A DNA stretch of 64,000 nt from Neobacillus sp. PS3-40 (lineage in GTDB: Bacteria; Bacillota; Bacilli; Bacillales; Cytobacillaceae), in contig NZ_CP133266.1 in NCBI RefSeq assembly GCF_030915485.1, positions 1,922,001 through 1,986,000 of the forward strand. The letters run 5' to 3'. Made by a program: the position numbers and the translations under genes. The notes beneath the pieces were generated by a model. It was not told where the DNA came from. It saw nothing but the letters and a program-made list of their open reading frames with translations, and made no database searches. Below, piece after piece: positions 25,592 to 35,400 of the stretch (position 1 is its first letter; each line of letters opens with the position of its first letter).

Positions 25592-25637
25592 AAACAAGCT
25601 ACCATTCTAAATTAAAATGGCGGCTTGTTTTTTTTTT
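25592..25637 (+). terminator. Terminator of the 24817 gene
   Basis: AACAAGCTACCATT ... AATGGCGGCTTGTT followed by T10 is a strong rho-independent terminator. Confidence 0.88.
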
Positions 25638-25887
25638 GAAACTTCTTTGGAATAAATTTGCTTGAGTACTGGATGGGGTTATATATCTTGTTGGCCTTGC
25701 TCCATATAAGATTTATGAATTGGTTGGAAAGGCAATAAAAGCTACCAGAGATTCAACCTTAAATGCGGTCTCCTTTCGTTCATACACTATTCTCACGTGT
25801 AACTTGTATCAACAAAAATTACGTCCTGAATGGGCAATGGATTATGTAAAATTAACAAAAAATAGTATTAAGATGTTCTCAATAATA
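25638..25887. other. Region with a possible decayed gene fragment
   Basis: About 250 bases. A rightward frame from ~25680 to 25925 reads like protein (VGLAPYKIYELVGKAIK, YQQKLRPEWAMDYVKLTK) but has no ribosome site and is interrupted upstream. I list it only as a possible remnant of an unidentified gene. Confidence 0.3.
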
Positions 25888-25921
25888 GAAAGATCCTGTA
25901 GAGAGAACCCTCTACAGGACA
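25888..25921 (-). terminator. Terminator of the 25944 gene
   Basis: On the minus strand, TCCTGTAGAG-(8 bases)-CTCTACAGGA is followed by TCTTTCTATT. The stop codon is ~23 bases upstream. Confidence 0.65.
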
Positions 25922-25943
25922 ATTAGTGTGATTTACAATAATT

Positions 25944-27032
25944 TTACTTATTATAGTCTACTGATGTCACTTCTGCTCCGCTAAACTTCCATTCCCCATT
26001 TACTTTTATTAAATTTTGACGGGAAGTAGTAACATTATCTTTAAAGTCAGAAACATCGGTCTTTGTATATTTATAAACAGTTACTACTATTGCATCATCG
26101 GTATTCAATTCTTCTAGTTTTATATCCTGTAATTCTGCGGTAACATTATAATTTGAGAAAAATTGAGAAAGGGTTGATTTTTGATTCTCTAATTGAGATG
26201 CCTCCATAGAATAGTTTTTTAATAACTCATCTATATTTTCTTCATTAAAATATTTAACATCTTCAAGCATTAATTGATATATTGCTGAAGCATCCATAAA
26301 TTTAGCAATTAGGGCCTTTATTTGGTTCTTTACGTTAGTATCTTTAATAGATTCCATTTGCTTTTCGATTAGTTGAATATGTTTTTCTAAAACTCCATTA
26401 CTTGCATCACTATCTGAAAGGTTGTATAGCTTATCTATGGACATTTTAACTGTTATAACCTGAATTTTTTCTTTTTTGATAGCTTCAGCTGGAGCTTTAT
26501 ACTTTTTTAGAATGGCATCACGTGTGGATTTTCCATCAACCTTATACAACAACTTTGCTTGTTTATTAATTTCATATGAAAGAGTATGATAAGCCTTTTC
26601 AGTAGTATCACTTAACGGATCTTCATTATAAAGTCTCTTGAACTCTGCAGTCGTCTTCGCCAAATGTTCACCTGAAGATATTGCATCAATATATGCTTGG
26701 GTATGGGTAAAAATCGTTTCTTCTACATTTAATTTAGCTTGGAGGCTGTTCCTTAGCGTTTTATTTTTAACTTTTGGAAGTGCATTTTTACCTTTAGCAA
26801 TACACTCTTTAAGTACAGTGAAATTTAAATTGTTTGGTTTTTTTATTGTTTTTGTATATTCAATTGTAATTTCCTTTTTTAAAATATTGGCATTTGCTTC
26901 TCCCGTATAGATATACAACTCAGCATCAGTACTAAAAGGATTTTTACTAAAAGTACTTGCTGCACTATGGGATGGAGAAAATGTTACAGCTGTTAACAAT
27001 AAAGCAAAAAATAAGGTAATTAATTTCTTCAT
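25944..27032 (-). CDS. Secreted protein with SbsC-like wall-binding segment
   Basis: 362 residues from the ATG at 27032 behind AAAGGAG. After a signal peptide (cleavage near SHSAAS), residues ~40-230 are helical. The segment KAYHTLSYEINKQAKLLYKV, followed by DGKSTRDAILKKYKAPAEAI, aligns with the S-layer protein's YNEISYQLKVRTVILDRVYG / QSTRELLRSSFKADAQAL. It therefore seems to reuse the SbsC polymer-binding fold. The C-terminal part (~235-362) is predicted alpha+beta (AIVVTVYKYTKTDVSDF, NLIKVNGEWKFSGAEV) and looks like a small NTF2-like or DUF4878-type domain. It lies behind its own riboswitch candidate. The role is unknown; probably a wall-bound accessory protein. Confidence 0.75.
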   Translation of the reverse strand: MKKLITLFFALLLTAVTFSPSHSAASTFSKNPFSTDAELYIYTGEANANILKKEITIEYTKTIKKPNNLNFTVLKECIAKGKNALPKVKNKTLRNSLQAKLNVEETIFTHTQAYIDAISSGEHLAKTTAEFKRLYNEDPLSDTTEKAYHTLSYEINKQAKLLYKVDGKSTRDAILKKYKAPAEAIKKEKIQVITVKMSIDKLYNLSDSDASNGVLEKHIQLIEKQMESIKDTNVKNQIKALIAKFMDASAIYQLMLEDVKYFNEENIDELLKNYSMEASQLENQKSTLSQFFSNYNVTAELQDIKLEELNTDDAIVVTVYKYTKTDVSDFKDNVTTSRQNLIKVNGEWKFSGAEVTSVDYNK

Positions 27033-27189
27033 GGTATTGCTCCTTTTCATTTTTGTTGGTTTGACATGGTACAAAATCAGGGCTTATTCCATGAAAAGAC
27101 ACTTTTACCTGCTTACCGTCACAACTGTTTCTTACTTCCTTATCATTACAGGACCATAAAAGAGCAGATTCCCAGTTAGATATTTTCTT

Positions 27190-27270
27190 GGAAACGGCAG
27201 CTGGCTAGCATAGAAAATGTTTCTTTAGCCCCTATAGCTTTGTGGCACTGGATTTCCCCAGATGTACCTT
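27190..27270 (-). ncRNA. Second GEMM-I-like riboswitch candidate
   Basis: Read on the minus strand, it has GGTAC, a CTGG-GGAAAT-CCAG hairpin, CACAAAGCTATAGGGGCTAA and CTATGCTAGCCAGCTGCC, matching the element at 24722-24798 over almost every conserved position. It lies ~160 bases upstream of the start codon at 27032, leaving room for a separate expression platform. Confidence 0.65.
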
Positions 27271-27882
27271 TATTTCCAATTATACATATTTTTTGAAATT
27301 TTGGAACCATTTATTCCCTATTAAACTTATTTACCTTTATAATGAAGTAAAACTTCTCCTGATTTTGAACTCACTATTGGTTTACTTCATACAGATATAA
27401 GTAAAATTCAATATAATAATTATCAATGATTTCCATCACTTATCTGACAATGCTAGAAATGAATTAGCCGATAAGCTTAAATTATGGCTTAAAAATAATG
27501 TTCGTTTTTTAATTATTGGTACAAGGTACCTATCCCTGTATCCCTATTGCCTTAATTTAATCTTCTTGATATTTCAAGCTATATCCATCTCGAGCTTATC
27601 CTTGAGTTGAACTCGTATATACCATGATGGTACTACCTTCATGGAGTCTCAATTTTCTAACACATTATTGTTGTTTTTACCCACTTTGTCATTCTCGTGT
27701 AAAAAATAAATCAAGTAGTAAGTGCGTAGTTTTTATATCTTTGTTACAAAACCAATCTCATGCTTTTGCTTACCATCATGGACTCTTGATTCAAAAATTG
27801 GTTTATATTTAACAATAAACTTTTTTAAAATTATAAAAAACCTTGAAAGGCTAAAAGCCAATCAAGGTAAAGTAAACCTATA
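27271..27882. other. Gene-poor region with ATPase remnant
   Basis: About 600 bases. Apart from the fragment listed at 27401-27559, I see no coherent gene. The open frames near 27624-27991 lack ribosome sites and have no recognisable protein character. Confidence 0.5.
27401..27559 (+). pseudogene. Possible AAA/ATP-binding protein fragment
   Basis: A short open stretch reads FNIIIINDFHHLSDNARNEL, then LKLWLKNNVRFLIIGT. It has the hydrophobic strand plus (D/N)DFHHL form of a Walker B region, followed by a helix and the next core strand (FLIIGT). There is no start codon, Walker A or further domain, so only a decayed fragment is left. Assignment rests on this pattern alone. Confidence 0.35.
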
Positions 27883-28392
27883 TTATTTCCTTTCCAACAA
27901 TATATTTATTAATCTCTCATTAACTACTTGCTCTGCAAAATCCAAAGGTGACCTTCCGGCATTATTATTATTTAAAATATCCGGATGGTAATTCATTAGT
28001 AGCTCAACCATTTCATAATTTTTTCCTTTATAATTAAATACAGCAGTCCACAATGCATTATTACCATATTTATCTTTTATGTTTATACCTATACCTCTTT
28101 GTAACAGTTCCTTAGCAACTTTTAAATCTTGATTCACACAAATAAGATGTAATGCTGTTTGGCAATCGACATTGGTCATATTTACATCAATACCTTTGTC
28201 TATTAGAAAAGAAGCAATATCAAACTTATTTCCTGAAATAGCGTAATGTAACAATCCAGAACCATTACTATTTTTTTTATTCATTAGATCAATATCAAAA
28301 TTGCCCTTAAATTTTTCAAGGTCACCAAACTTAGCTAAAGTAAAAAATATCTGCATTCTCTGTTGGCATTTTACTCCATCTCCTTGCTTCAT
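27883..28392 (-). CDS. Ankyrin-repeat immunity-type protein
   Basis: 169 residues. The start ATG overlaps the stop of the upstream GH-E toxin tip by one base (TAATG), so it is coupled to it. Four ankyrin repeats are visible: GSGLLHYAISGNKFDIASFL, CQTALHLICVNQDLKVAKEL, GNNALWTAVFNYKGKNYEMV and GRSPLDFAEQVVNERLINIL. Ankyrin-repeat proteins are common immunity partners of HNH/GH-E-type polymorphic toxins. No signal peptide is present, as expected for a protein that neutralises an imported toxin. Function as immunity is inferred from position and family precedent. Confidence 0.8.
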   Translation of the reverse strand: MKQGDGVKCQQRMQIFFTLAKFGDLEKFKGNFDIDLMNKKNSNGSGLLHYAISGNKFDIASFLIDKGIDVNMTNVDCQTALHLICVNQDLKVAKELLQRGIGINIKDKYGNNALWTAVFNYKGKNYEMVELLMNYHPDILNNNNAGRSPLDFAEQVVNERLINILLERK

Positions 28393-28676
28393 TATTCATA
28401 TTTATGACTTCTGCTTGCAAAAGGATTTTCTGGCTTATAATTTTTGGGATTCCTATACCAATCTAAAAATTCTTCTTTCGTTATTTCACCTTTAATATAT
28501 TTTTCATGCCATTCACTATATTTATTTTCAGGTGTATGTCCCATATCCCATTGACCATTTCTTGACTTACTTTTATCCCCAATCAATTCTTCCTCTGTAT
28601 TTGGATCATATACTTTTCCATCGATGTCCTTTGCTTCTCCCCAAGCTTTGTCAACTTGACCATTCCGTATTTTGGT
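28392..28676 (-). pseudogene. Orphan polymorphic-toxin tip, GH-E (HNH-superfamily) nuclease
   Basis: Open frame of 94 codons limited upstream by an in-frame TAG (28677-28679), with no start codon until an internal ATG (28586). The sequence carries the GH-E signature: NGQWDMGHTPENKYSEWHEK, EFLDWYRNPKNYKPENP and SRSHKYE at the end. GH-E proteins are predicted metal-dependent nucleases used as RHS/CDI toxin tips. The fragment lacks the RHS core that would deliver it and sits downstream of the full RHS gene on the same strand with its immunity gene attached. That is the usual form of a displaced, silent toxin cassette, which can be exchanged onto the main RHS gene by recombination. Confidence 0.8.
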
Positions 28677-28679
28677 CTA

Positions 28680-28997
28680 TTTTGCAAAGTGTTAAACATT
28701 GACATTCAGGAGTTAATCGAGGTGGAGTAGTCCTCTTGCTCTAGTAATCGTTCTATGTACGTAAAAGTTGCGAAAAAATTTAAAAGGCAGGGAGAAAGCG
28801 AAGGTATCGTATTTGAGAATAAAAATGGTGGTAACTAATGATATTATGATTAATATCATCAGGTAGAATACATTAAATAGGTCATACGTTTTAAAGGTGT
28901 TGTACGTCTATTTAATTTTGCAAAACACTATATAGGGATTATAAAGGTTATCTCTGTCCTGTAAGCAATAAGCTATTTATTCGGCACTCTGTACTCT
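28680..28997. other. Non-coding spacer between toxin cassettes
   Basis: About 320 bases with no coherent gene or clear signal. It separates the active toxin/immunity pair from the orphan cassette. Confidence 0.5.
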
Positions 28998-29032
28998 AAA
29001 AAGGACGGCTATCATTACGATAGCCGCCACAA
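28998..29032 (-). terminator. Terminator after the immunity gene
   Basis: On the minus strand, GGCGGCTATCGtaatGATAGCCGTCC is followed by TTTTTAGAG, just past the stop codon at 29045. Confidence 0.75.
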
Positions 29033-29044
29033 TATAAAACACTA

Positions 29045-29434
29045 TTATTTGTACATTTCATTTTTTCTCTTAAGAAATATTTCTATTTCTTCTTGTTCCT
29101 GCTCACCTAATCCATCAAAATGTTTATCTACATTCACTAATTCATAATATCCCCATATAGCACTTAAGTTTTCACTTTGTCCATAATATTTAAAGTACCA
29201 TTGTTCAGGAAGTGAACTAGATGTCACAGTAAACAAATCTGCTAGATACCAATTTGGCATTTCAAAATCATCATAAATGAGATAATATACGCCTTCTTCG
29301 TAAAGCATAGTACCGCAAACTCTATAAATAGTACCTAAAGAGATACCATTATAAATAGTTGTCGTTTCATTACCTTCCTTTACGATTTTAGGACTAAACA
29401 TATACCCTTTATTTTTCTCACATTTAATCTCCAT
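29045..29434 (-). CDS. Probable immunity protein for the adjacent RHS toxin
   Basis: 129 residues, starting 21 bases after the RHS stop codon behind an AGGAAGTGATGT-type site. It is cytosolic, acidic and rich in aromatics (YYLIYDDFEMPNWYLADLF), with a beta-rich front half and helical charged C-terminus. I do not recognise a named family. The call rests on genetic position: the first gene after a polymorphic toxin's variable tip, same strand, is normally its immunity gene. Confidence 0.65.
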   Translation of the reverse strand: MEIKCEKNKGYMFSPKIVKEGNETTTIYNGISLGTIYRVCGTMLYEEGVYYLIYDDFEMPNWYLADLFTVTSSSLPEQWYFKYYGQSENLSAIWGYYELVNVDKHFDGLGEQEQEEIEIFLKRKNEMYK

Positions 29435-29455
29435 GTTTACATCACTTCCTAAATA

Positions 29456-32400
29456 TTACTTAAATTTAAAATCATCAAACTTCCCTGTTTTAGTATTGTA
29501 GTTAAAATGGATATTGATTTTTCCATTAGAAGTCTTAATAAACTTTTGCATTTTCACCCAACCTTCTGAACCAAGCCATCTTGGGTCATTCATATTCTTT
29601 GTAGGAACTGCCGTAGCCCCATCTAATGGATTGGATAGCACTTCTTTCATGGCTAATTGTTCATCAAGGTTATTTGGTGTTTTCCTTCCTGTAGAACCTC
29701 TGCCTAAGGATTTTTTCTTCATTAAATCTGTAAGGTTTCCTGTACCCTTAGCTGATTTACTCAGAAGACTCTTATCAACTTCAATGACTTCATCGCCATA
29801 TTTAAGAATGTATTTTTCACCTGTGGCTGCCCAACCAGCAAATGGAACCATTGCTGCAGCTGATAAGACAGCATTTCGCTTATCCCCTTCTAATAGGTAA
29901 AACGCACCATTTATCCCATCAGGAATCTCTCCGACCCCTGGAATAAGTCCCACAATGTCTAATACTGAGTGTATTCCCGAACTTACCCTTTTCCAACCCA
30001 TATTGGCATAAATTTGGTCTTTACTTACCCCACATCTCGCCACCGCTTGTTGTGCTGAAGCCTGTTGTGTTTTAGATGATATATAACTATTACTTGGATG
30101 GGAAATTTGATTCGTCTTCATTGACGTAGTTTTATTCGTTGTATCTGGTTTTGGAGCCATCGTTACATTTCTTGGAGTTAAGGCACCAAACAACACCTGT
30201 TTTGTTTTCGTTCCTGCTATGCCGTCTGCCGATAAACCCGCTTTATTTTGGAAAGCTTTCACCGCAAATTGTGTGTTCGGTCCATTCTTTCCATCTACCA
30301 CCAACGGTTTCCCATTCGAACCTACGTAACCTAATTGGTTTAACTTTCGTTGTACGTCAGATAATGACTGTGTTTTTCCACTTGATGTAGTAGCGTTTGG
30401 ATTATATGCGTATCCATACTCAATGACTGTATGTCCATCCGCATCTATTGGTATATTCCCACTCGGATCAATATGGTTCACAGGGTCGTTCTTTGTGTAA
30501 GCATACAAGTTCCGTGTCGATGGATTTTGCGTGTCTCCAAGATCCGTGTCTTTGCTGATAAATCTAGACATCCCCACATCATAATAACGCGCTCTCAAGT
30601 ACTGCGTATCGGTGATCGGGTTGTATTCTTCTCCATTGTACCCAAACATGATTTCGTTGTCAGGCTTGTTTTGAATCATGTTTCCGAACGGGTCGTATCG
30701 ATACTGCTGATTGCTGACGATGTTGCTTTGTTCGTTGGTCACTTGTGAAACGCTACCTCTGCCATCGTATAAATACGTGTCGAGGGCTCGATGGCCTGAT
30801 TCCGTTGGATTATCATTTTGGATATGATCTCTTGTTAGTCGTTCGTCATTGTTTCCATAGACATAGGCATCCTTCAAGTTTCCTTCGTCATCGTATGTCA
30901 TGAGCTGTTGCGTGTATTGACGGTTCACATCGTTGACATAGTAGGTGATATCGTAATAGTTTTTATCGATATTACTTGTATCGTTGTCTGGGAAGACCAT
31001 TGATGGGTCATCCGACGGTGCGCTGCTTGATGGATCGCCTGGTTGGCTGCTTGTTGACTGGTTATCGTTACCCTTTTCTTGTTTATTCGAAGAGGACATA
31101 GCTTTGCTTTGGGTGCTTGCTAGGCTAAGTTTATCTTTTCCGCCACCATTTCCATTGCTACCGCCAGATGGGTTCCCGTTTCCGTTTCCTATACCAGCAT
31201 TGTCATTATTTCCGTTACCGCCTCCATTTGAATTTCCACTATTTCCATTGTCACTTCCGTTGTGATTGCCATTGTTCCCTTTGTCATTCCCGTTATGATT
31301 TCCGTTGTTGCCGTTGTGATTGCCGTTATTTCCGTTGCCTTGGCCACAGCCCTTGTTGTTTCCATAATGGTTTCCGTTATCGCCTTGGTTCTTGTTTCCA
31401 TTTCCATTGTCGGCGCCATTATGCTTCCCATTGTTTCCTTTGCCGTTTTCATCTCCACATTTCCCCACATCGACTGGGGCATTTGAATTTTTCAGGCTAA
31501 TTTGGAATATGCGGTTGCCATCTCCGTCATAGGTAACAGCTAACAACAATATTCCTTCATTTTTCACGGCTTTTAAACGGTTCTCGACTGTGTACTCATA
31601 TGTTTGTGCTAGCTTTTTGCCTGATTTCTTGATCAGGTTGCCGTTCGCATCATATGAATACGTGATTTTTCCTTTTGCTTTGCTGTCTTCAGCGATCAGT
31701 TGGTTCGCGTTGTTATAACTGTACGTCGTCACTTTGTCTGGCGGGGTATCGCCATCGGCTGATTCGCGGTGTTCGACCAATTTCGTACGGTTACTTGATT
31801 GGTCGTAGCTGTACGTGTACGTTGTCGTTTCATCATCCATTACTTCGGTGAATTTCTCGAGTTCACCCGACAAATTGTAGCTAAATGAACGATGGAAAAC
31901 ATGATCTCCTTGTGTCTCATCTTCTGTGATAATGCGACCACTCGAATCATACGTATAGGCGAAGCTCGATAACACTTCTCCCTCGACGTCTTTGTTAACC
32001 AGTTTGGTGACGTTTCCTTGCTCGTCATATTCATAGCTCGTCTCTGATCCATTTGTTCGTTTTGTTAGGATTGGACGACCAAGGGCATCATACGTATAGT
32101 TTGTTGTTTCCCCATCTCGTCCCGTTACTTCTGTTAAGCGGTCGTCTAAGTCATACGAGTAGCTCACCGTTTTGCCATCGGCGTAAGTGATTTGGCTGAG
32201 ACGATTGGCGTCATCGTACGTATACTGTACTTTTCGTCCATCTCCTTGAATGACTTCCGTTACTTGACCGAGTTTATTGTACTTGTAACTTGATTTACCG
32301 GTTGTATCCGTCATCGAAACCCGTTCGCCTGCTTCGTCATAGGCGTATTGAACAGGGGCCTCGGCCTTCTGGCTTTGATAGCTTTTCTCTACTAATTGGT

Positions 32401-35400
32401 TTAGCTTGTCATAGTCATACTTGATGACATTTCCGTTCGGCTGCGTGATTTGCTTCAAATTTCCGAGGAGGTCATAGCTATATTGCTCGCCACGGCCAAC
32501 AGGACTTGAAGCAGAGGTCATCTCTCCCATTAAGTTGTATGTGTAATGTGTCCCTTTTCCATCTGCATCCGTTACATCCGTTAAATTGCCCATCGAATCA
32601 TAGCCGTAGTTTGTATAGCGACCAACGGGGTCAGTAACCGAGGTTAAACGATTCAACAAATCATGGCTGTAGCTCGTCGTTAGGCCATTTTGGTCTGTTG
32701 ATTTTACGATGTTGTCAGCTGGGTCGTATTCGTACTTTTTCGTTTGGTGACGTGGGTCGATTTCTTCCGTCACACGCCCCTTTAAATCGTACTGTGTACG
32801 TTTTGTTTCACCTAAGGCATTTGTTTCCGCAAAGACACGGTTATCTTTGTCATACTCCGTTGTGCTAACATAGCCCATCGGGTCGATTACTTTTGTAACG
32901 TTGTAATTTTTGTCATATTGATACGACGTTGTTCGGTTCCCTGGTTTCATGACTTTTTCTACATTCCCGACTAAATCGTATTGCGTTTTTGTCACTTTTC
33001 CTTCTGGATCCGTTTCGCTTGTCAATCGATCCAATTGATCATATCCATAGCTCGATTTATAGCCAAGCGGGTTAACCACACTTGCTAAGTTTCCACGTTC
33101 GTCGTACGTATACGACGTCTTTTTCCCAAGTGGATTCGTTGATTCCATCATGCGATGCATCGTGTCATAACTGTAGGTTGTGACACGGTTCATGTTATCG
33201 GCTTCTTTCACTAAATCCCCTTTGCTGTTGTATGAAAAATTTTGTACATAACTCAAAGGAGATTCCACGGATGTCACGCGGTGAAGTGCGTCATACGTGT
33301 AGTTGTATTCACCGCCATTCGCTTGCGTTTGCTTCGTGACCTGCTGATTTAAATCATATGCATATTGCGTTTTGTTACCAAGAGCGTCAGTTTGGGCAAG
33401 CAAATTGTTATGCTTGTTGTAGCTATACGTCGTGATACCGCCTCTTGGAGAGATCGACTTAACTAAGTTGTCGACCGAATCGTATTGATATTCTGTAATG
33501 TTACCGACAGGGTCTTTCTCTTTCGTAACATTTGATACCGCGTCATAGCGATATTCCTCTTTGCCGCCTTCTTTTTTCGTAAGCGCAATCAGACGATTGA
33601 GCTCATCATATGCGTACGTGGTTTGATGTCCATTCCCATCAATTTGAGCAGTTACGTTATTGCTAGCGTCATATGCGTATGCATTTTGAACACCATTTTC
33701 ATCGATAACGGTCGTTAAATTACCGTCATCGTCGTATGCATATGTCTTCACTGCTTGAAGCGGATTCGTTTCTTTAACTAATCGGTTGATTTGGTCGTAC
33801 GCATATTTGTACGTCGCCCCATCTGCTTCTGTTTTCGTGATGACATTCCCGAGTGCATCGTAGCTAAATTTAGTTGTTTTGTTTTCTGCATCAGTAGTCG
33901 CGATCAGACGATCTAACGCATCGTATTCGAATGTTGTTCGATTGCCATCTGGGCTTGTCGTCGCAATCAATCGGCCTGCTTGGTCGTACTCGTTGGCTGT
34001 CACACCACCCGTCGCATCCGTTGTCTTGATGAGTCGACCGAATGAATCATACGTATTTATTTGGCTGTTGCCTGCATTGTCTTTCTCCGTCAATACTCGT
34101 CCCATTGAATCATACGTGTAAACTGTGTCTAAGCCCGCGGCGTCCGTTTTTTCAATGAGATTGCCGTTTGCATCGTGATGCATGATCGTTTTGTTGCCTG
34201 CGGCATCTATAATTGCGGTGTTATTCCCCGCCGCATCATATTCCAATTCATAACTATGACCATTTGCATCCATTACTTTGGTCGGTAGTTTACGTCCGTT
34301 ATAGACGTAGCTTGTTTTGCCGCCTAGAGCATCGATGGTTGCGGTTAAATCTTCACTATTATTGTACTGGTATTGTGTAATGTTTCCTTTCGCGTCCGTT
34401 GTGTTAATAACACGGTTCAGTGAATCGTACACATTCGTGGTTTTGTTCCCTTTTGGATCGATTTCACTGATAACATTTCCACTTTGGTCGTAGCTTGTCT
34501 TCGTTTCAAGCCCAATTGCATTTTTCACTGTTTGTAAACGACCCAGCACGTCATACGTCGATGTGCTGATTTGACCGGCTTCATTTGTCGCATGAATTTG
34601 CTGATTCATTGCATTATATTGATATGTCGCTACACCACCAAGTGGATCTGTTGTTTCAATAACGTTATTCGCAGGATCGTACTTGTACTTGAATGTCCGT
34701 CCCATTGAATCAACCGATTGAGTAATGTTTTGCATCTTGTCGTACTCTAATGTCGTTGTTACGCCATTCTCATCTATGAATTGGATAATGCGCCCATTCA
34801 CATCATACTCATACGTCGATTTCGTGCCATCTGGATTTGTTTTTTCGAGTAGACGCCCTACTGTATCATAACGGTACGTCGTCTTTCCACCCAAGGCATC
34901 TACCTCTTCAATCGGTAAGCCAAGGGCATTGTCGTATACGATTTTTTTACTATTTCCATTCGGATCAATGGTTTCAATCAATTGTCCATTTAAGTCGTAG
35001 TTAAATTCTGTTTTCCCACCATCTGGATTGATTTCGGCAGATTTCCGACCACGGTCATCGTATTGAAATTGCCACATTCGACCAGTTGCATCCGTCTGAC
35101 TCGTTTGATGATTGTTGCTATCGTACGTATAGGTCGTTACGTTCCCTTCTGGATCTATTGCTTTAATAATGTTTCCTTGTTGATCGTATTGAAAGCTAAC
35201 GACATTATTATTCGCATCAATGATGGCGGTGTTGTTTCCTGCATCATCAAAAAGATATTGGATATAGCCTCCATCTGGTGCCTGCTCCCCAATTTTCTCA
35301 CCTTTGATATCATACATGTACCGCGTGATTTCTCCGCTTGCATTGGTGATGGAAACGAGCTGGCTCATGTTGTTGTAGGCATAGTGTGTTGTATGACTGT

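Noticed and set aside
27624-27991. Two rightward open frames
   Set aside because: No ribosome sites and no recognisable protein pattern; the second is antisense to the ankyrin gene's end.
31168-31500. Several open frames on the plus strand, and one on the minus strand out of frame, around 31.2-31.5 kb
   Set aside because: They are shadows of the Asn/Gly-rich low-complexity tract of the RHS gene and have no start signals.
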